A DNA stretch of 64,000 nt from Lacticaseibacillus brantae DSM 23927 (GCF_001436115.1 NZ_AYZQ01000001.1:248001-312000); one strand, 5' to 3'; positions 16,768-25,887 are shown, counted from the stretch's first letter. Translations and numbers: made by a program. Notes: generated by a model not told the origin, from the sequence alone.

Positions 16768-18915
16768 CCAATCGCTGGTTATTTGCGGCAACTGGGATGA
16801 TTGCCGGGCTATTGCTCATCTTGGGTCCGCAGTGGCTAGGTACCATTCTATTCGGTTGGGTATTGATTAAATTGTGGCGTCATTGGGTCTCAATTGTGCT
16901 GACCATGAGTTTCGGCCTAATGGTTGGCGTGGCCGAACTGCAACAAATGTCACATCCACCCATACCGACTGGGACCGCCATTGTGCAGCCCTCAGCCTGG
17001 CAAGTCCATGATGGACTTGCATCGTGGACTGGTGAAAGTCGCGGCATTGTTGTCGGTGGGCTAGCGAGCATTTCAGCACAAGAAGCCAAAGCAATTATGC
17101 AACTGCGTAAACCGGTGGCGGTTGAACTGACACAGCTAGCGCCACTAAAGCCAGCGACTAATCTGTATGAGTTTGATTTTGCCCGGTATGCTTGGCAGCA
17201 ACAACACCAGGCTTTTCAAAATACAGGCCCACTACGGTATCGCCTCTTACCAGTGACTTCAATTGTTGATTGGTTGCATCAAACTCGGGCCTCAATGATG
17301 GCCAGACTGAACCAGCTGCCTGACCGAGTTCGTCGTTACGCTAAAGGTCTCTTGCTGGGAGAGTTAGACCAAGACTTTGCGGATATCCGTCAAACACTCG
17401 CGAATCTTGGAATTATTCATCTCTTTAGCGTCTCTGGATTACACGTCTTTGCGCTGATTGCGGGGATTTTATGGTTAACGGATCGATTGCGAATCCCTAA
17501 AGAGTGGGTGGAGATTGGCTTGGCTATTTTGTTACCCAGCCTTCTCATCTTAATTCCTGCTGGAGTTGGGATTTGGCGAGCAGTGTGGTTAAAAATCGCG
17601 ACCCAAATTAATCACTGGCTGCGCTTGCAACTCAGTGGATTGGACTGTTTGAGTATTGTCTTAATGGTGAATTTATGTTTTCAACCCTGGCTCTTGCATA
17701 GCTTGGCTGGCCAGCTGACCTATGGGATGACTTTCTTGTTAATGGTGTGGCAAGATATTGGCCCACTGCAGCGGGCTGTGCGGTTGGCAATTAGTAGTTG
17801 GCCGATTCTCGTTAGTCAAACGTTCAAGGTTCATTTGTTCAGCGGCTTCTTCAATTTCTTACTGATGCCAATCTTTGAATTAGCCTTAATGCCCGCCCTC
17901 CTAATTGTCAGTTTTTGGCCGGAAGAGCATTTCGTGAGTCTGCTTGAACACTTACTGATGCAATTTGAAAATGTACTTGGTTGGCTGAATCAATGGCCGG
18001 GACTCATTGTGTTTGGGGCACTCCCAGGGTGGTTGGTGGTTAGTGGCCTGGTAATTTGGTTATCTCAATTCGTTCGGCGGCGACTATGGTTGTTGGGACT
18101 GTGGGCGGTGATGGCAATTGGGGTCGTCTGGTGGCAGCCTGATTATCGCGTCAGTCTGTTTGATGTAGGGCAAGGGGATTCAAATTCTGATTGAAGCGCC
18201 ATTTCATCAAGGGGCGATTCTGATTGACACAGGCGGAATTGCCTTTGGCCGACCGCGGGCCAACCCGCCGGCGAAACGGGTGGTGGCCAATTACTTAGCT
18301 GCTCGGGGCGTGAGTCATCTGGACATGTTGGTGTTGACTCACCCGGATATGGATCATGTGGGTGATGCTGGTGTTTTGATGAGCCAGGTGCCAGTTCGGC
18401 TCTTGGTGACCACGCCAATGGCTGGTGAGACCACGATTGTCAAAAGTCTTACTGCAAACGTTGCGCGTTGGCAAGCTGTGATGGCGCCGAATCACCTTCG
18501 GGTTGGGCCGCTGAAGTTTGATGTCGTGGCTCCTGCCAGCGCAAGTGGCGAAACCAACGCAGAATCGCTGGTGCTTTATGGTAAAATAGGGGACAGCCAA
18601 TGGCTTTTTACAGGAGATACTACTAAAGAGGTTGAGCAAGCACAACTTGTGCCGCAGCATCTGCAGGCGGACTTTTTAAAAGTGAGTCATCATGGGTCCA
18701 AAACCGCCAGTGATTTCGCTTTTATCCAAGCGCTCAACCCACAATTAGCCTTAATCTCGGCTGGCCGGAATAATCGCTACGGCCATCCGCATCAAGAAAC
18801 GCTCGCGACTTTGCAAGCCTTGCACATTCCTGCCTTGAATACGGCGACTAGTGGGATGATTTGGGTGGATGCAACGCCAAAAGCGCATGTTGTTAATACG
18901 TTTATTAGAAAGTAA
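16764..18915 (+). pseudogene. comEC: ComEC DNA-uptake channel, interrupted by a +1 frameshift
   Basis: The first frame (16764-18194) encodes the Competence-family membrane channel and ends DVGQGDSNSD-stop. The second frame continues from about 18184 to 18915 as the metallo-beta-lactamase-like domain, with LTHPDMDHVGD, FTGDTTKE and KVSHHGSK. Removing one A from the AAA at 18182-18184 gives DVGQGDSILIEAP and a single frame of about 716 codons, normal for ComEC. The break therefore lies within the conserved DVGQGD motif. It may be a real inactivating mutation or a sequencing error; the A-run is only three long. The start overlaps comEA (ATGA). Confidence 0.85.
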
Positions 18916-18922
18916 GGATAAT

Positions 18923-19933
18923 ATGGACATTCAAGCATTTCAAAAACTGACACCGCTACCGCCAGTGCTGCTGGTATTAGGCACTGAAGCAGCCTTACAA
19001 ACGCAAGTGCTTGATCGCGTGAAGGCCATTGTTCCTGAAGATCAACAGGCGATGAACTTTTCGCAGTACGATTTGAGTCAAACACCGCTGGCCGTCGCAC
19101 TCGATGATGCCATGTCTGCCCCTTTTTTTGGAGATTACCGGGTTGTGGTTGTCAATAACCCTAGTTTTCTGACCGGGGAGACTAAGGTAGCCAAAATTGA
19201 TCATGACATTGATGGCCTGATTCAATACGTTGAAGCGCCCTTGGCATCCACCATTTTGGTTATTATAGCGAATTATCCGAAGTTGGACGAACGCAAACGT
19301 GTCACCAAGGCCGTCAAAAAAGCGGCGACCTTGGTCGATGTTGCCCCATTGGATGAACGGGCTGCCCGCAAACAGATTGCGCAGATGTTCAAAACTCATC
19401 ATCTAACGATTACCCCAGACGCATTGAACTTACTGGTTCAGCGCACAAATGGCGATTATTCATTGATGATGAGTGAAGTGCAAAAATTATTGACCTACTC
19501 GGCAAACGGCGCGCCTTTGGATGCTGGGGCAATTGAAGCTTTAGTGCCTAAGCAGTTGAGCGATCGGGTGTTTGATCTGGTTGGAGCGGTGGTGGCTAAA
19601 GACTCTGCTAAGTCGTTACGCTTATATCGCGACTTACTTGCTCAGAATGAAGAGCCGATTCGTCTGAATGCACTCTTAGTAAATCAGTTTCGTTTATTGC
19701 TTCAAGTTCAGATCCTGGCGAAAAAGGGTTATACCCAAGGTAGTTTAGCCGAAGTAATTAAGGTTCATCCTTACCGGATTAAGCTGGCCTGGCAGCAGAG
19801 CCAACGCATCCCTGCTCGGGAATTACACCAGGCCTATATCGGCTTAGTAGACGCGGAAGCCCAGATGAAACAGGGTGTCATTGACAAAGCGTTAGCCTTT
19901 GAACTCTTCGTCTTGCAATATACCCGCCAATAA
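18923..19933 (+). CDS. holA: DNA polymerase III subunit delta
   Basis: The delta subunit of the clamp loader, which opens the beta sliding clamp. The 336-aa protein shows the family N-terminus (PPVLLVLGTEAALQ), the SAPFFGDYRVVVV segment and the C-terminal domain with NEEPIRLNALLVNQFRLLLQ. ATG 18923 is chosen because AAGGAT is just upstream, 7 nt after the comEC stop; a longer frame inside comEC has no SD. Its place after comEC is typical for Firmicutes. Confidence 0.92.
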   Translation: MDIQAFQKLTPLPPVLLVLGTEAALQTQVLDRVKAIVPEDQQAMNFSQYDLSQTPLAVALDDAMSAPFFGDYRVVVVNNPSFLTGETKVAKIDHDIDGLIQYVEAPLASTILVIIANYPKLDERKRVTKAVKKAATLVDVAPLDERAARKQIAQMFKTHHLTITPDALNLLVQRTNGDYSLMMSEVQKLLTYSANGAPLDAGAIEALVPKQLSDRVFDLVGAVVAKDSAKSLRLYRDLLAQNEEPIRLNALLVNQFRLLLQVQILAKKGYTQGSLAEVIKVHPYRIKLAWQQSQRIPARELHQAYIGLVDAEAQMKQGVIDKALAFELFVLQYTRQ

Positions 19934-19983
19934 AAAAAGCGGTGCGAACAACTCCGGATTGGAGTGTTCACACCGCTTTTAAA
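19933..19983. terminator. Bidirectional terminator between holA and rpsT
   Basis: AAAAGCGGTG...CACCGCTTTT form the outer stem and GAACA/TGTTC with ACTCC/GGAGT the inner ones, so the hairpin is long, with A- and T-runs at its ends. Confidence 0.88.
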
Positions 19984-20020
19984 TTAAAAAAACCACGACC
20001 AGCGTAGTTTTTAACTCAAG

Positions 20021-20272
20021 CTATTTGATTAAAGCTGAGAGACGGCTCTTATCGCGGCCGGCCTTGTTCTTGTGAATGAGGCCCTTGCTGTTAGCCATGT
20101 CAATGGCACGTGTTGCGGCTTTGAATAAGTCTTGTGCATTGTCGGCGCCGTTTTCAGCAGCAACCTTGAATTTCTTGATTGCTGTACGCATTGAACTCAT
20201 TTGAGTCATGTTGTTTTGGCGAGAAGCTTCTTGGGTCTTAACCCGCTTAATTGCTGATTTGATTTGTGGCAT
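20021..20272 (-). CDS. rpsT: 30S ribosomal protein S20
   Basis: A primary 16S rRNA-binding protein of the small subunit. 83 aa, rich in Lys and Arg, starting [18 protein letters not shown] and ending with [19 protein letters not shown], both family features. The ATG at 20272 follows a strong AGGAGGTG; 33 codons open upstream are not translated in this family. Single gene with its own promoter, convergent with holA. Confidence 0.96.
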   Translation of the reverse strand: MPQIKSAIKRVKTQEASRQNNMTQMSSMRTAIKKFKVAAENGADNAQDLFKAATRAIDMANSKGLIHKNKAGRDKSRLSALIK

Positions 20273-20306
20273 ATCTTTCACCTCCTGGTTAGTTTCAACA
20301 GTCGTT

Positions 20307-20335
20307 ATTATACAGAAGCCCAAACCCGAATGCAA
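20307..20335 (-). promoter_or_regulatory. rpsT promoter
   Basis: On the minus strand TTGCAT and TATAAT are separated by 17 nt, ending 34 nt before the rpsT start. Confidence 0.7.
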
Positions 20336-20408
20336 TAAAAAGTTGTAAAGGCAAAAAGCTTGATAGGCCAATGCCGGTGTTTAAGGTTCGATTCCGGATA
20401 CGCTTGAC

Positions 20409-20437
20409 TTGTCGAGGTCAGAATCTATCGCTATGAT
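20409..20437 (+). promoter_or_regulatory. Promoter of the LtrA-family gene
   Basis: TTGTCG and TATGAT are separated by 17 nt, 29 nt before the start codon. Confidence 0.5.
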
Positions 20438-20466
20438 AGTGGATGAAGTTAGAAAGGGGTGGGCTG

Positions 20467-21624
20467 ATGCGTAATCTTTCTTGGTGGACTGGGCCTAGAG
20501 CTATTACACAAGAAGTGCGAGATCGCCGAATTTCGTGGCTAGAACTCTTATCGGATTTAGTATACGTCACGATTATTCACCAACTAACCAGCGGGGTGAT
20601 TGCCACCTTAACCTGGCCGCGCTTTGGAATTTTTACGTTATTGTTTCTTGTTATTTTCCGTAATTGGGTCAGCATGGTTCAGTACTTTGATCGCCATGGT
20701 GATGAAAGCTTGCGAACTATGTTTTTCACACTGGCCCATGTGATTGCCATTACGGTCGTGGCAATCTTTATTCCGGCCGTTTATGCGGGCCACTTAACAG
20801 CATTCTTAGTGGCGTATCTTGTTAATCAATTCCTATTAACTTATATCTGGTTGTCAACTGGGATTTATGACCGGGGCCATCGCCGAGCCGCTTGGACTTA
20901 CAATATCGCCCATGATCTCGGCTTAGTTGTCATTGCTGTGGGCTTATTCTGGCCCAAACCTGTCATCCAGTATGGCGTTTTAATTGCTTGGGTGCTGATT
21001 GATATGCTGACAGATTTATTCATGGTGCCAATTGAAGATCAAGAGCACCGGGTCAGACATTTAGATTACGAAATTTCAGATTCGGTCATCGAACGCTACG
21101 GTCAGTTCACGATGATTATTCTGGGCGAAGCGTTTGCGACATTAGTTGAGTTGGCCGAGGGCCATTTCTCGATGGCCTTTTTCTTGAGTCTTGTTGATAT
21201 TCTTTGCATCTGGGGGATTTACTACACGTCTATGGGTAATTTACGCTTGGTTATTAGCCATTACGTTGACACCTTGAAGTACGCGTATTACAACCTACTG
21301 ATTGTGTTCAGCCTTTTTATCCACGTGTTATTTGTCAGTCGCTTGTTGGAAGGCGATACGGCCATCAACCGTTTAGGCCTGAGCTTGAGCATTTTGATGT
21401 TGATTGCCCTTTTGTATGGGTTTAATGTCTTCTTGAATCAGAACTTTTCGGCCAATTTGGCTCGAGCTTTTGGTTGGACTGACGGCATTGCCCTAATGAT
21501 TCTGCTGTTAGCGTTGCTGCTACCCGTGGGCTGGTACATGCCGGTCGTGATTGTGACTTTATTAGTCTTAACAAGTACCAAATTGATGTGGCAAGAACGG
21601 CGACGGGAGCAGGGGTCAAATTAA
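20467..21624 (+). CDS. Low temperature requirement protein A (LtrA) family membrane protein
   Basis: A 385-aa polytopic membrane protein, about ten hydrophobic segments, with the LtrA N-terminal signature WWTGPRAITQEVRDRRISWLELLSDLVYV (residues about 5-33) and a central EHRVRHLDYEISDSVIERYGQF. LtrA was named from Listeria mutants unable to grow at low temperature; the molecular function is unknown. ATG 20467 is preferred over 20443 because AAAGGGG lies upstream at the right distance. It stands alone between rpsT and rpsO. Confidence 0.85.
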   Translation: MRNLSWWTGPRAITQEVRDRRISWLELLSDLVYVTIIHQLTSGVIATLTWPRFGIFTLLFLVIFRNWVSMVQYFDRHGDESLRTMFFTLAHVIAITVVAIFIPAVYAGHLTAFLVAYLVNQFLLTYIWLSTGIYDRGHRRAAWTYNIAHDLGLVVIAVGLFWPKPVIQYGVLIAWVLIDMLTDLFMVPIEDQEHRVRHLDYEISDSVIERYGQFTMIILGEAFATLVELAEGHFSMAFFLSLVDILCIWGIYYTSMGNLRLVISHYVDTLKYAYYNLLIVFSLFIHVLFVSRLLEGDTAINRLGLSLSILMLIALLYGFNVFLNQNFSANLARAFGWTDGIALMILLLALLLPVGWYMPVVIVTLLVLTSTKLMWQERRREQGSN

Positions 21625-21626
21625 AC

Positions 21627-21655
21627 TTGCAACCAACCAATAGATTCGGTATAGT
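21627..21655 (+). promoter_or_regulatory. rpsO promoter
   Basis: TTGCAA and TATAGT are separated by 17 nt. The stretch ATTCGGTATAGT is shared exactly with the rpmF promoter. Confidence 0.7.
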
Positions 21656-21680
21656 GGTTAAGTACTTTTGAACCTTCTAC

Positions 21681-21739
21681 TTGGCCTATCGATCCACCGT
21701 CGATTCGCCCAGTTCAAGGCAATACTCATAGAAAGGTGG
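21681..21739 (+). promoter_or_regulatory. Candidate S15 autoregulatory leader with SD-complementary loop
   Basis: ATCGA (21688-21692) and TCGAT (21700-21704) form a hairpin whose loop holds CCACC (21694-21698). This is complementary to the GGTGG (21735-21739) of the rpsO SD, so a pseudoknot over the ribosome binding site is possible. S15 is known to repress its own mRNA through leader structures in several bacteria. The fold here is an inference from complementarity only. Confidence 0.4.
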
Positions 21740-21747
21740 AATTTAGC

Positions 21748-22017
21748 ATGGCTATTTCACAAACACAAAAGAACGAAATTATCGAAAAGTATGCCCGTCA
21801 TGAAGGGGATACTGGTTCACCAGAAGTCCAAATTGCTGTTTTAACAGCCGACATTTTGGCCTTGAACGATCACTTATCTGTACACAAGAAGGACCACCAT
21901 TCATATGTTGGTCTGATGAAGAAGATTGGTCACCGTCGTAACCTTTTGGCTTACTTACGGAAGACTGATGTTGTGCGTTACCGTGAATTAATCCAAAGCT
22001 TAGGCTTGCGTCGTTAA
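21748..22017 (+). CDS. rpsO: 30S ribosomal protein S15
   Basis: Binds the central domain of 16S rRNA early in 30S assembly. 89 aa starting [28 protein letters not shown], with the conserved [27 protein letters not shown] block. ATG 21748 follows AAAGGTGG; an in-frame ATG at 21736 overlaps the SD itself. It has its own promoter, a 92-nt leader and a terminator. The usual downstream partner pnp is replaced by an unrecognised ORF. Confidence 0.97.
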   Translation: MAISQTQKNEIIEKYARHEGDTGSPEVQIAVLTADILALNDHLSVHKKDHHSYVGLMKKIGHRRNLLAYLRKTDVVRYRELIQSLGLRR

Positions 22018-22025
22018 TTCACATT

Positions 22026-22052
22026 GGGCTGCCTGCGGGTGGCCTTTTTTTG
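22026..22052 (+). terminator. rpsO terminator
   Basis: GGCTGCC pairs with GGTGGCC (including two G-T pairs) around TGCG, followed by a run of T. Confidence 0.75.
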
Positions 22053-22087
22053 TGCCCTGGGGTATTCTGCCATTAGGAGGCGAAGAT

Positions 22088-22984
22088 ATGACGCCAAATT
22101 ACAACCTAGCCGTCGGCAACACGCGCCTGACGGTCACGCAATTACAGCTAACGCTAACTCAAGCGACACTGGCAATGACATATGGTGATACCACGCTGAT
22201 TTATAGTGGTCAGCACACTAAAAGTGGTTTGGTGGACCGGGTTGTCAAGACAGTCGGACAACCTATTCAAGCCTTGGCCCCACTAGCTGAATTGGCCCGT
22301 CAAATTGTGGCAGGACAATTGGATCGGCGGGTACGCCCCCAGGTGAGTCTTTCGGCGATACCGACGGCCGGTATCTGGCAGCCAAGTCTGAGGACGAAAA
22401 GTCCCACATTAACCTTTAACGCGACAGGGCTGACCAATGTCACTGGTTACGGCCAAAACTGGCTACCAGCTGATTGGCAGAATTTAGTCGCGACAATTCA
22501 ACCTGCGGCGAATGCGGTGTTAGATTTAGTCGCGGCGATGCAAAATCGCGTGCTCGAACCCAGCCAGCAAGGATTTAATCCGGTAGCACTGCCGGTTACT
22601 GTCGCTCAAGGACTTGACCATAAAGCTCTGGATTGGTGGCAAGTGGGTGCAGGCGGCTGGCTTGCCGTCGATCAACCCATAGCGTTATCACAGCCTTCAG
22701 ATCAATTATTGGCCTGGACCAAAGCGGCTATCCCGCAGGCTGTGGGTCAAGTGGTCGGCGAAAGTTTAGGCGGTTTGACTGCGGCAGCTTTATCTCAAGG
22801 CCGACAAGCGGCTTTGGTTCAATTTGAGGCCGGGCAGATGATGACAATTGGTCAACATAATCAGATTAACGGCTTATGGCTTGACAGCCAGGGGCTGACG
22901 CAAGCCCAGGTTAGTCAATTGCTTGTCCTCGCTCAGCAGGCTGGCCTGGTCAATCAGCGTCAGATCAAGGCACTACGCAGCTGA
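22088..22984 (+). CDS. Unrecognised protein in the pnp position, possible RNase PH-fold relic
   Basis: 298 residues from the ATG at 22088 (AGGAGG upstream); soluble, without a signal peptide or membrane helix. I do not recognise a named family. The N-terminal part (TRLTVTQLQLTLTQATLAM then YGDTTLIYSG, residues about 10-43) resembles the opening of a PNPase RNase PH domain (LTVEIGQLAKQ, then RYGDTVVLTTA). LDRRVRP recalls LIDRPIRP, and the end (GLTQAQVSQLLVLAQQAG) recalls its closing helix. Bacteria commonly have pnp directly after rpsO. A diverged or decayed PNPase-like protein is possible, but this rests on weak similarity. PNPase catalytic motifs and the KH/S1 domains are absent. Confidence 0.6.
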   Translation: MTPNYNLAVGNTRLTVTQLQLTLTQATLAMTYGDTTLIYSGQHTKSGLVDRVVKTVGQPIQALAPLAELARQIVAGQLDRRVRPQVSLSAIPTAGIWQPSLRTKSPTLTFNATGLTNVTGYGQNWLPADWQNLVATIQPAANAVLDLVAAMQNRVLEPSQQGFNPVALPVTVAQGLDHKALDWWQVGAGGWLAVDQPIALSQPSDQLLAWTKAAIPQAVGQVVGESLGGLTAAALSQGRQAALVQFEAGQMMTIGQHNQINGLWLDSQGLTQAQVSQLLVLAQQAGLVNQRQIKALRS

Positions 22985-23088
22985 CCGCAGCCATGCAATA
23001 GGCATTGCTGCAAGCTTGTGGTACACTAATTGCAGATGCAAAACGGACAAGCTGCACAGGTAGCTTGAATTTATATTGAGGTGAAAGT

Positions 23089-24777
23089 ATGACCAAATTA
23101 AATCTGGTGGCGCTTGGTGGCGTACGCGAAAATGGTAAGAATATGTACGCAATCGAAGTGGACGACCAAATTTTTGTTGCCGATTTCGGCTTGAAGTATC
23201 CTGATAATGAACTTTTGGGGATTGATATTGTCATCCCTGATTTAACCTATTTAGAAGATAATGCTGACCGCATTGCCGGTATTTTCTTGTCACATGGCCA
23301 CGCTGATGCCATTGGAGCCCTGCCATATTTCTTGGCGGAGCATCCAGTGCCAGTATTTGGGTCTGAATTGACAGTTGCTTTAGCAAAGTTAGTCACGGCT
23401 AATGATCCACGGTCAAAGAAATTTAAAGATTTCCATGTCATCGACGACAAGTCTGTCATCGATTTTGGGAATGTGTCAGTTTCATTCTTTAAAACCACGC
23501 ACAGCATTCCTGGCTCTTTGGGGATGACTTTTGAAACACCTGTTGGCCAAATCGTTTATACCGGCGATTTCAAATTCGATCAAAGTGCCTCACCAATGTA
23601 TCAAACTGATTTGAGTCGCATTGCTCATATCGGAGATAAAAAGGTGTTAGCATTGCTCGAAGATTCGGCTAATGCTGAAGAAACCCAACAGACGGCCACT
23701 GAAAAGGCCATTTACGATTACATTGATGAAGCCTTTAAGTACCACGAAGGTCGCATTATTGTGGCTGGGGTTGCCAGCAACATTGCTCGGATTCAGCAAG
23801 TGCTAAACGCTGCCGCAGCGAACGGCCGCAAGATTGTGTTGACGGGTAAAGACGTCGAAAAGATTGTTAAAACTGCCATCAAACTCAACTATTTGGTTTT
23901 ACCAAGTGAAGACTTGTTAGTAAAAGCCAAGGATATGAAGACGCTGACGCCAGAAGAAACAGTCTTATTGGAAACGGGTCGGATGGGCGAACCATTGAAG
24001 TCCTTGCAGAAAATGGCCACCAATCGCCATCGGTTAGTTCACATTAGCGAAGGCGATTTAGTCTTTATTACCACAACCACGTCCCACGCAATGGAAACTA
24101 TGGTGGCTAAGACCAAAGATATGATTTATCGCGCTGGTGGTGAAGTCAAGGCCATTAGCGATGATCTGAAGTCTTCAGGCCATGCGAACAAAGGCGATTT
24201 GCAACTGATGATGAATCTGTTGCATCCAGAATACTTGATTCCGGTACAAGGCGAATATCGGCAATTAGATGCCAATGCGCAAGCTGGGGTCGAAGTTGGT
24301 ATTCCTGAAAGTAACATCTTTATTCCTGGTTTAGGCGATATTTTAAGCTACGATAATGATAAGAAGATTCTGTATGCGGCGGGACATGTTGACGCTGGTA
24401 ATACCATGATTGATGGGATTGGCGTCGGCGACATTGGTAACATTGTCCTACGCGATCGCAAGATGCTCGCTGAAGACGGGATTTTCGTGGCTGTGGTCAC
24501 GATTGACCGCAAGAAGAAGAAGATTGTCTCAACACCGAAATTGACGAGTCGGGGCTTCGTTTATATGAAAACGAGTCGCGATTTGATTGAAGAAAGTGGC
24601 GAGTTGGTCACTAAGACCGTTCAAAAGAACCTTGATAACAAGGAATTCGACTGGGGACATTTAAAACAAGATGTACGCGATGAACTGTCGCATTTCTTAT
24701 TTGATCAGACCAAGCGTCGGCCAGTCATCTTGCCTGTCATTATGGAAGTTAATCAAAATAGTGCCAAGCGCCAATAG
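23089..24777 (+). CDS. rnjB: Ribonuclease J2
   Basis: A metallo-beta-lactamase/beta-CASP RNase that associates with RNase J1 in mRNA decay and rRNA maturation. 562 aa, opening LNLVALGGVRENGKNMY, with the beta-CASP region and the C-terminal domain. The metal-binding motif reads HGHADA (residues 69-74) rather than HGHEDH, so the last His is lost, as is common in J2-type subunits with weak activity. That degeneracy, not the gene order, is why I call J2 rather than J1. The ATG follows GAGGTG. A TGGTACACT extended -10 is at about 23019. Confidence 0.88.
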   Translation: MTKLNLVALGGVRENGKNMYAIEVDDQIFVADFGLKYPDNELLGIDIVIPDLTYLEDNADRIAGIFLSHGHADAIGALPYFLAEHPVPVFGSELTVALAKLVTANDPRSKKFKDFHVIDDKSVIDFGNVSVSFFKTTHSIPGSLGMTFETPVGQIVYTGDFKFDQSASPMYQTDLSRIAHIGDKKVLALLEDSANAEETQQTATEKAIYDYIDEAFKYHEGRIIVAGVASNIARIQQVLNAAAANGRKIVLTGKDVEKIVKTAIKLNYLVLPSEDLLVKAKDMKTLTPEETVLLETGRMGEPLKSLQKMATNRHRLVHISEGDLVFITTTTSHAMETMVAKTKDMIYRAGGEVKAISDDLKSSGHANKGDLQLMMNLLHPEYLIPVQGEYRQLDANAQAGVEVGIPESNIFIPGLGDILSYDNDKKILYAAGHVDAGNTMIDGIGVGDIGNIVLRDRKMLAEDGIFVAVVTIDRKKKKIVSTPKLTSRGFVYMKTSRDLIEESGELVTKTVQKNLDNKEFDWGHLKQDVRDELSHFLFDQTKRRPVILPVIMEVNQNSAKRQ

Positions 24778-24784
24778 AATCTAA

Positions 24785-24825
24785 ACAAGCAAGGACTGTG
24801 GACATTGTTCACAGTCCTTGCTTGT
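24785..24825 (+). repeat. 16-bp perfect inverted repeat without T-run
   Basis: ACAAGCAAGGACTGTG (24785-24800) and its exact complement (24810-24825) flank a 9-nt loop, 8 nt after the rnjB stop. No T-run follows (CCACTTGCC). It could be a poor terminator, a 3' stabiliser or an RNase barrier before the next gene. Confidence 0.7.
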
Positions 24826-24852
24826 CCACTTGCCGATTAAGGAGGATGGATT

Positions 24853-25749
24853 ATGGGAGATGTCGTTGCTTTTCCAGGTAATGCAGACCGCCACTTGAGC
24901 GTTGGCCAACAGGCATTGGCAGCTAAAGATTATGCTAGTGCAGTCGCACATTTGGATAAAGCTTATGAAGCTAGTCCCGACTTCGATCACGCCAAAGTAT
25001 TGGTTGAAGCCCTCGTTGGGTTGAACGCTGCTAGTGAAGCGCTACCCTATATTGGCCGCTATATCGAAGACTTTCTCAAACAACCTAAAGATCGCGACCT
25101 GATGTTGTCGACTTTGCTGGCCGTGCCAGATTATCGCAGTGCTTGGGCGGTGACGCACTATTTTGCCCGTGAAGATCGGGCCGCTGCTGAACAAACGATT
25201 AGCGCAGCTGAGCAGGCAGATTTAGCGAAGAATGAGACTGCGATTGAGACTTTACGTAAACAGTTAAGCCATATGGGCGGATTGGCGTTTCACGAACAAG
25301 AAGCCTTGATGTCTCAGTTGGGGCGTTTGCCAAAGTCGGTTGCCTTGCAAGCTATTCCACCTGTGCTCGCTGATGGGGACGTACACCCGGCCATTCGCGT
25401 GAGCATGTTGGATGCGCTCACAGCAGTAGGCGACAGTGCCGCCGTCACATTTTTGAGTTACAACGGCAACCGGTCGGTGGTGCCGGATGATTTGCCTGGG
25501 GTTTTGAATGACCCCGCGATTCAAAAGATGGTTCATTTGGCCAGTCGTCAAATCAACGATCCGGATGAACGCGAGGCCACCCTCGAAATGTTACGATTGC
25601 AATTGGGATTTTTATATCCGTTTGTTGGCGAAAGCATCAGTGACCAAGATGGGTTCGTCGCTGCCTTTGTGGCCCACCAACCGAGTCCAGAACCTGAAGT
25701 CGCCGCTTGGTTGGAAACTCAGATTGCAGCCTTGGTTAATCAAGCGTAA
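24853..25749 (+). CDS. Tetratricopeptide-repeat-type helical protein
   Basis: 298 aa, soluble and entirely helical in appearance. The first repeat is a good TPR match: SVGQQALAAKDYASAVAHLDKAYEASPDF (about residues 13-42), followed by a second (AKVLVEALVGLNAASEAL). The centre, with LPKSVALQAIPPVL and HPAIRVSMLDALTAVGDSAAV, looks more like HEAT repeats. Such proteins are scaffolds, and the partner is unknown. The ATG follows AAGGAGG. Similar repeat proteins are found upstream of tuf in related lactobacilli. Confidence 0.75.
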   Translation: MGDVVAFPGNADRHLSVGQQALAAKDYASAVAHLDKAYEASPDFDHAKVLVEALVGLNAASEALPYIGRYIEDFLKQPKDRDLMLSTLLAVPDYRSAWAVTHYFAREDRAAAEQTISAAEQADLAKNETAIETLRKQLSHMGGLAFHEQEALMSQLGRLPKSVALQAIPPVLADGDVHPAIRVSMLDALTAVGDSAAVTFLSYNGNRSVVPDDLPGVLNDPAIQKMVHLASRQINDPDEREATLEMLRLQLGFLYPFVGESISDQDGFVAAFVAHQPSPEPEVAAWLETQIAALVNQA

Positions 25750-25792
25750 TTACGGGATTTTGGCGTCAATGAAAAATTCTTGACGGTTGCTG

Positions 25793-25821
25793 TTTACAAA
25801 CGGTTAGTTTCTCGTTATAAT
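25793..25821 (+). promoter_or_regulatory. tuf promoter P1
   Basis: TTTACA and a perfect TATAAT are separated by 17 nt, about 140 nt before the tuf start. Confidence 0.65.
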
Positions 25822-25858
25822 CATCTTCGGAAATCATTTCCAGCGGTAAATATTTGTT

Positions 25859-25887
25859 TTGGTATTTCCGCTCAAATGTAGTACACT
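25859..25887 (+). promoter_or_regulatory. tuf promoter P2
   Basis: TTGGTA and TACACT are separated by 17 nt, about 75 nt before the tuf start. Two promoters would suit so heavily expressed a gene. Confidence 0.5.

Noticed and set aside
18177-18195. Programmed +1 frameshift in comEC
   Set aside because: No slippery codon, SD-like stimulator or downstream structure is evident; mutation or sequencing error is simpler.
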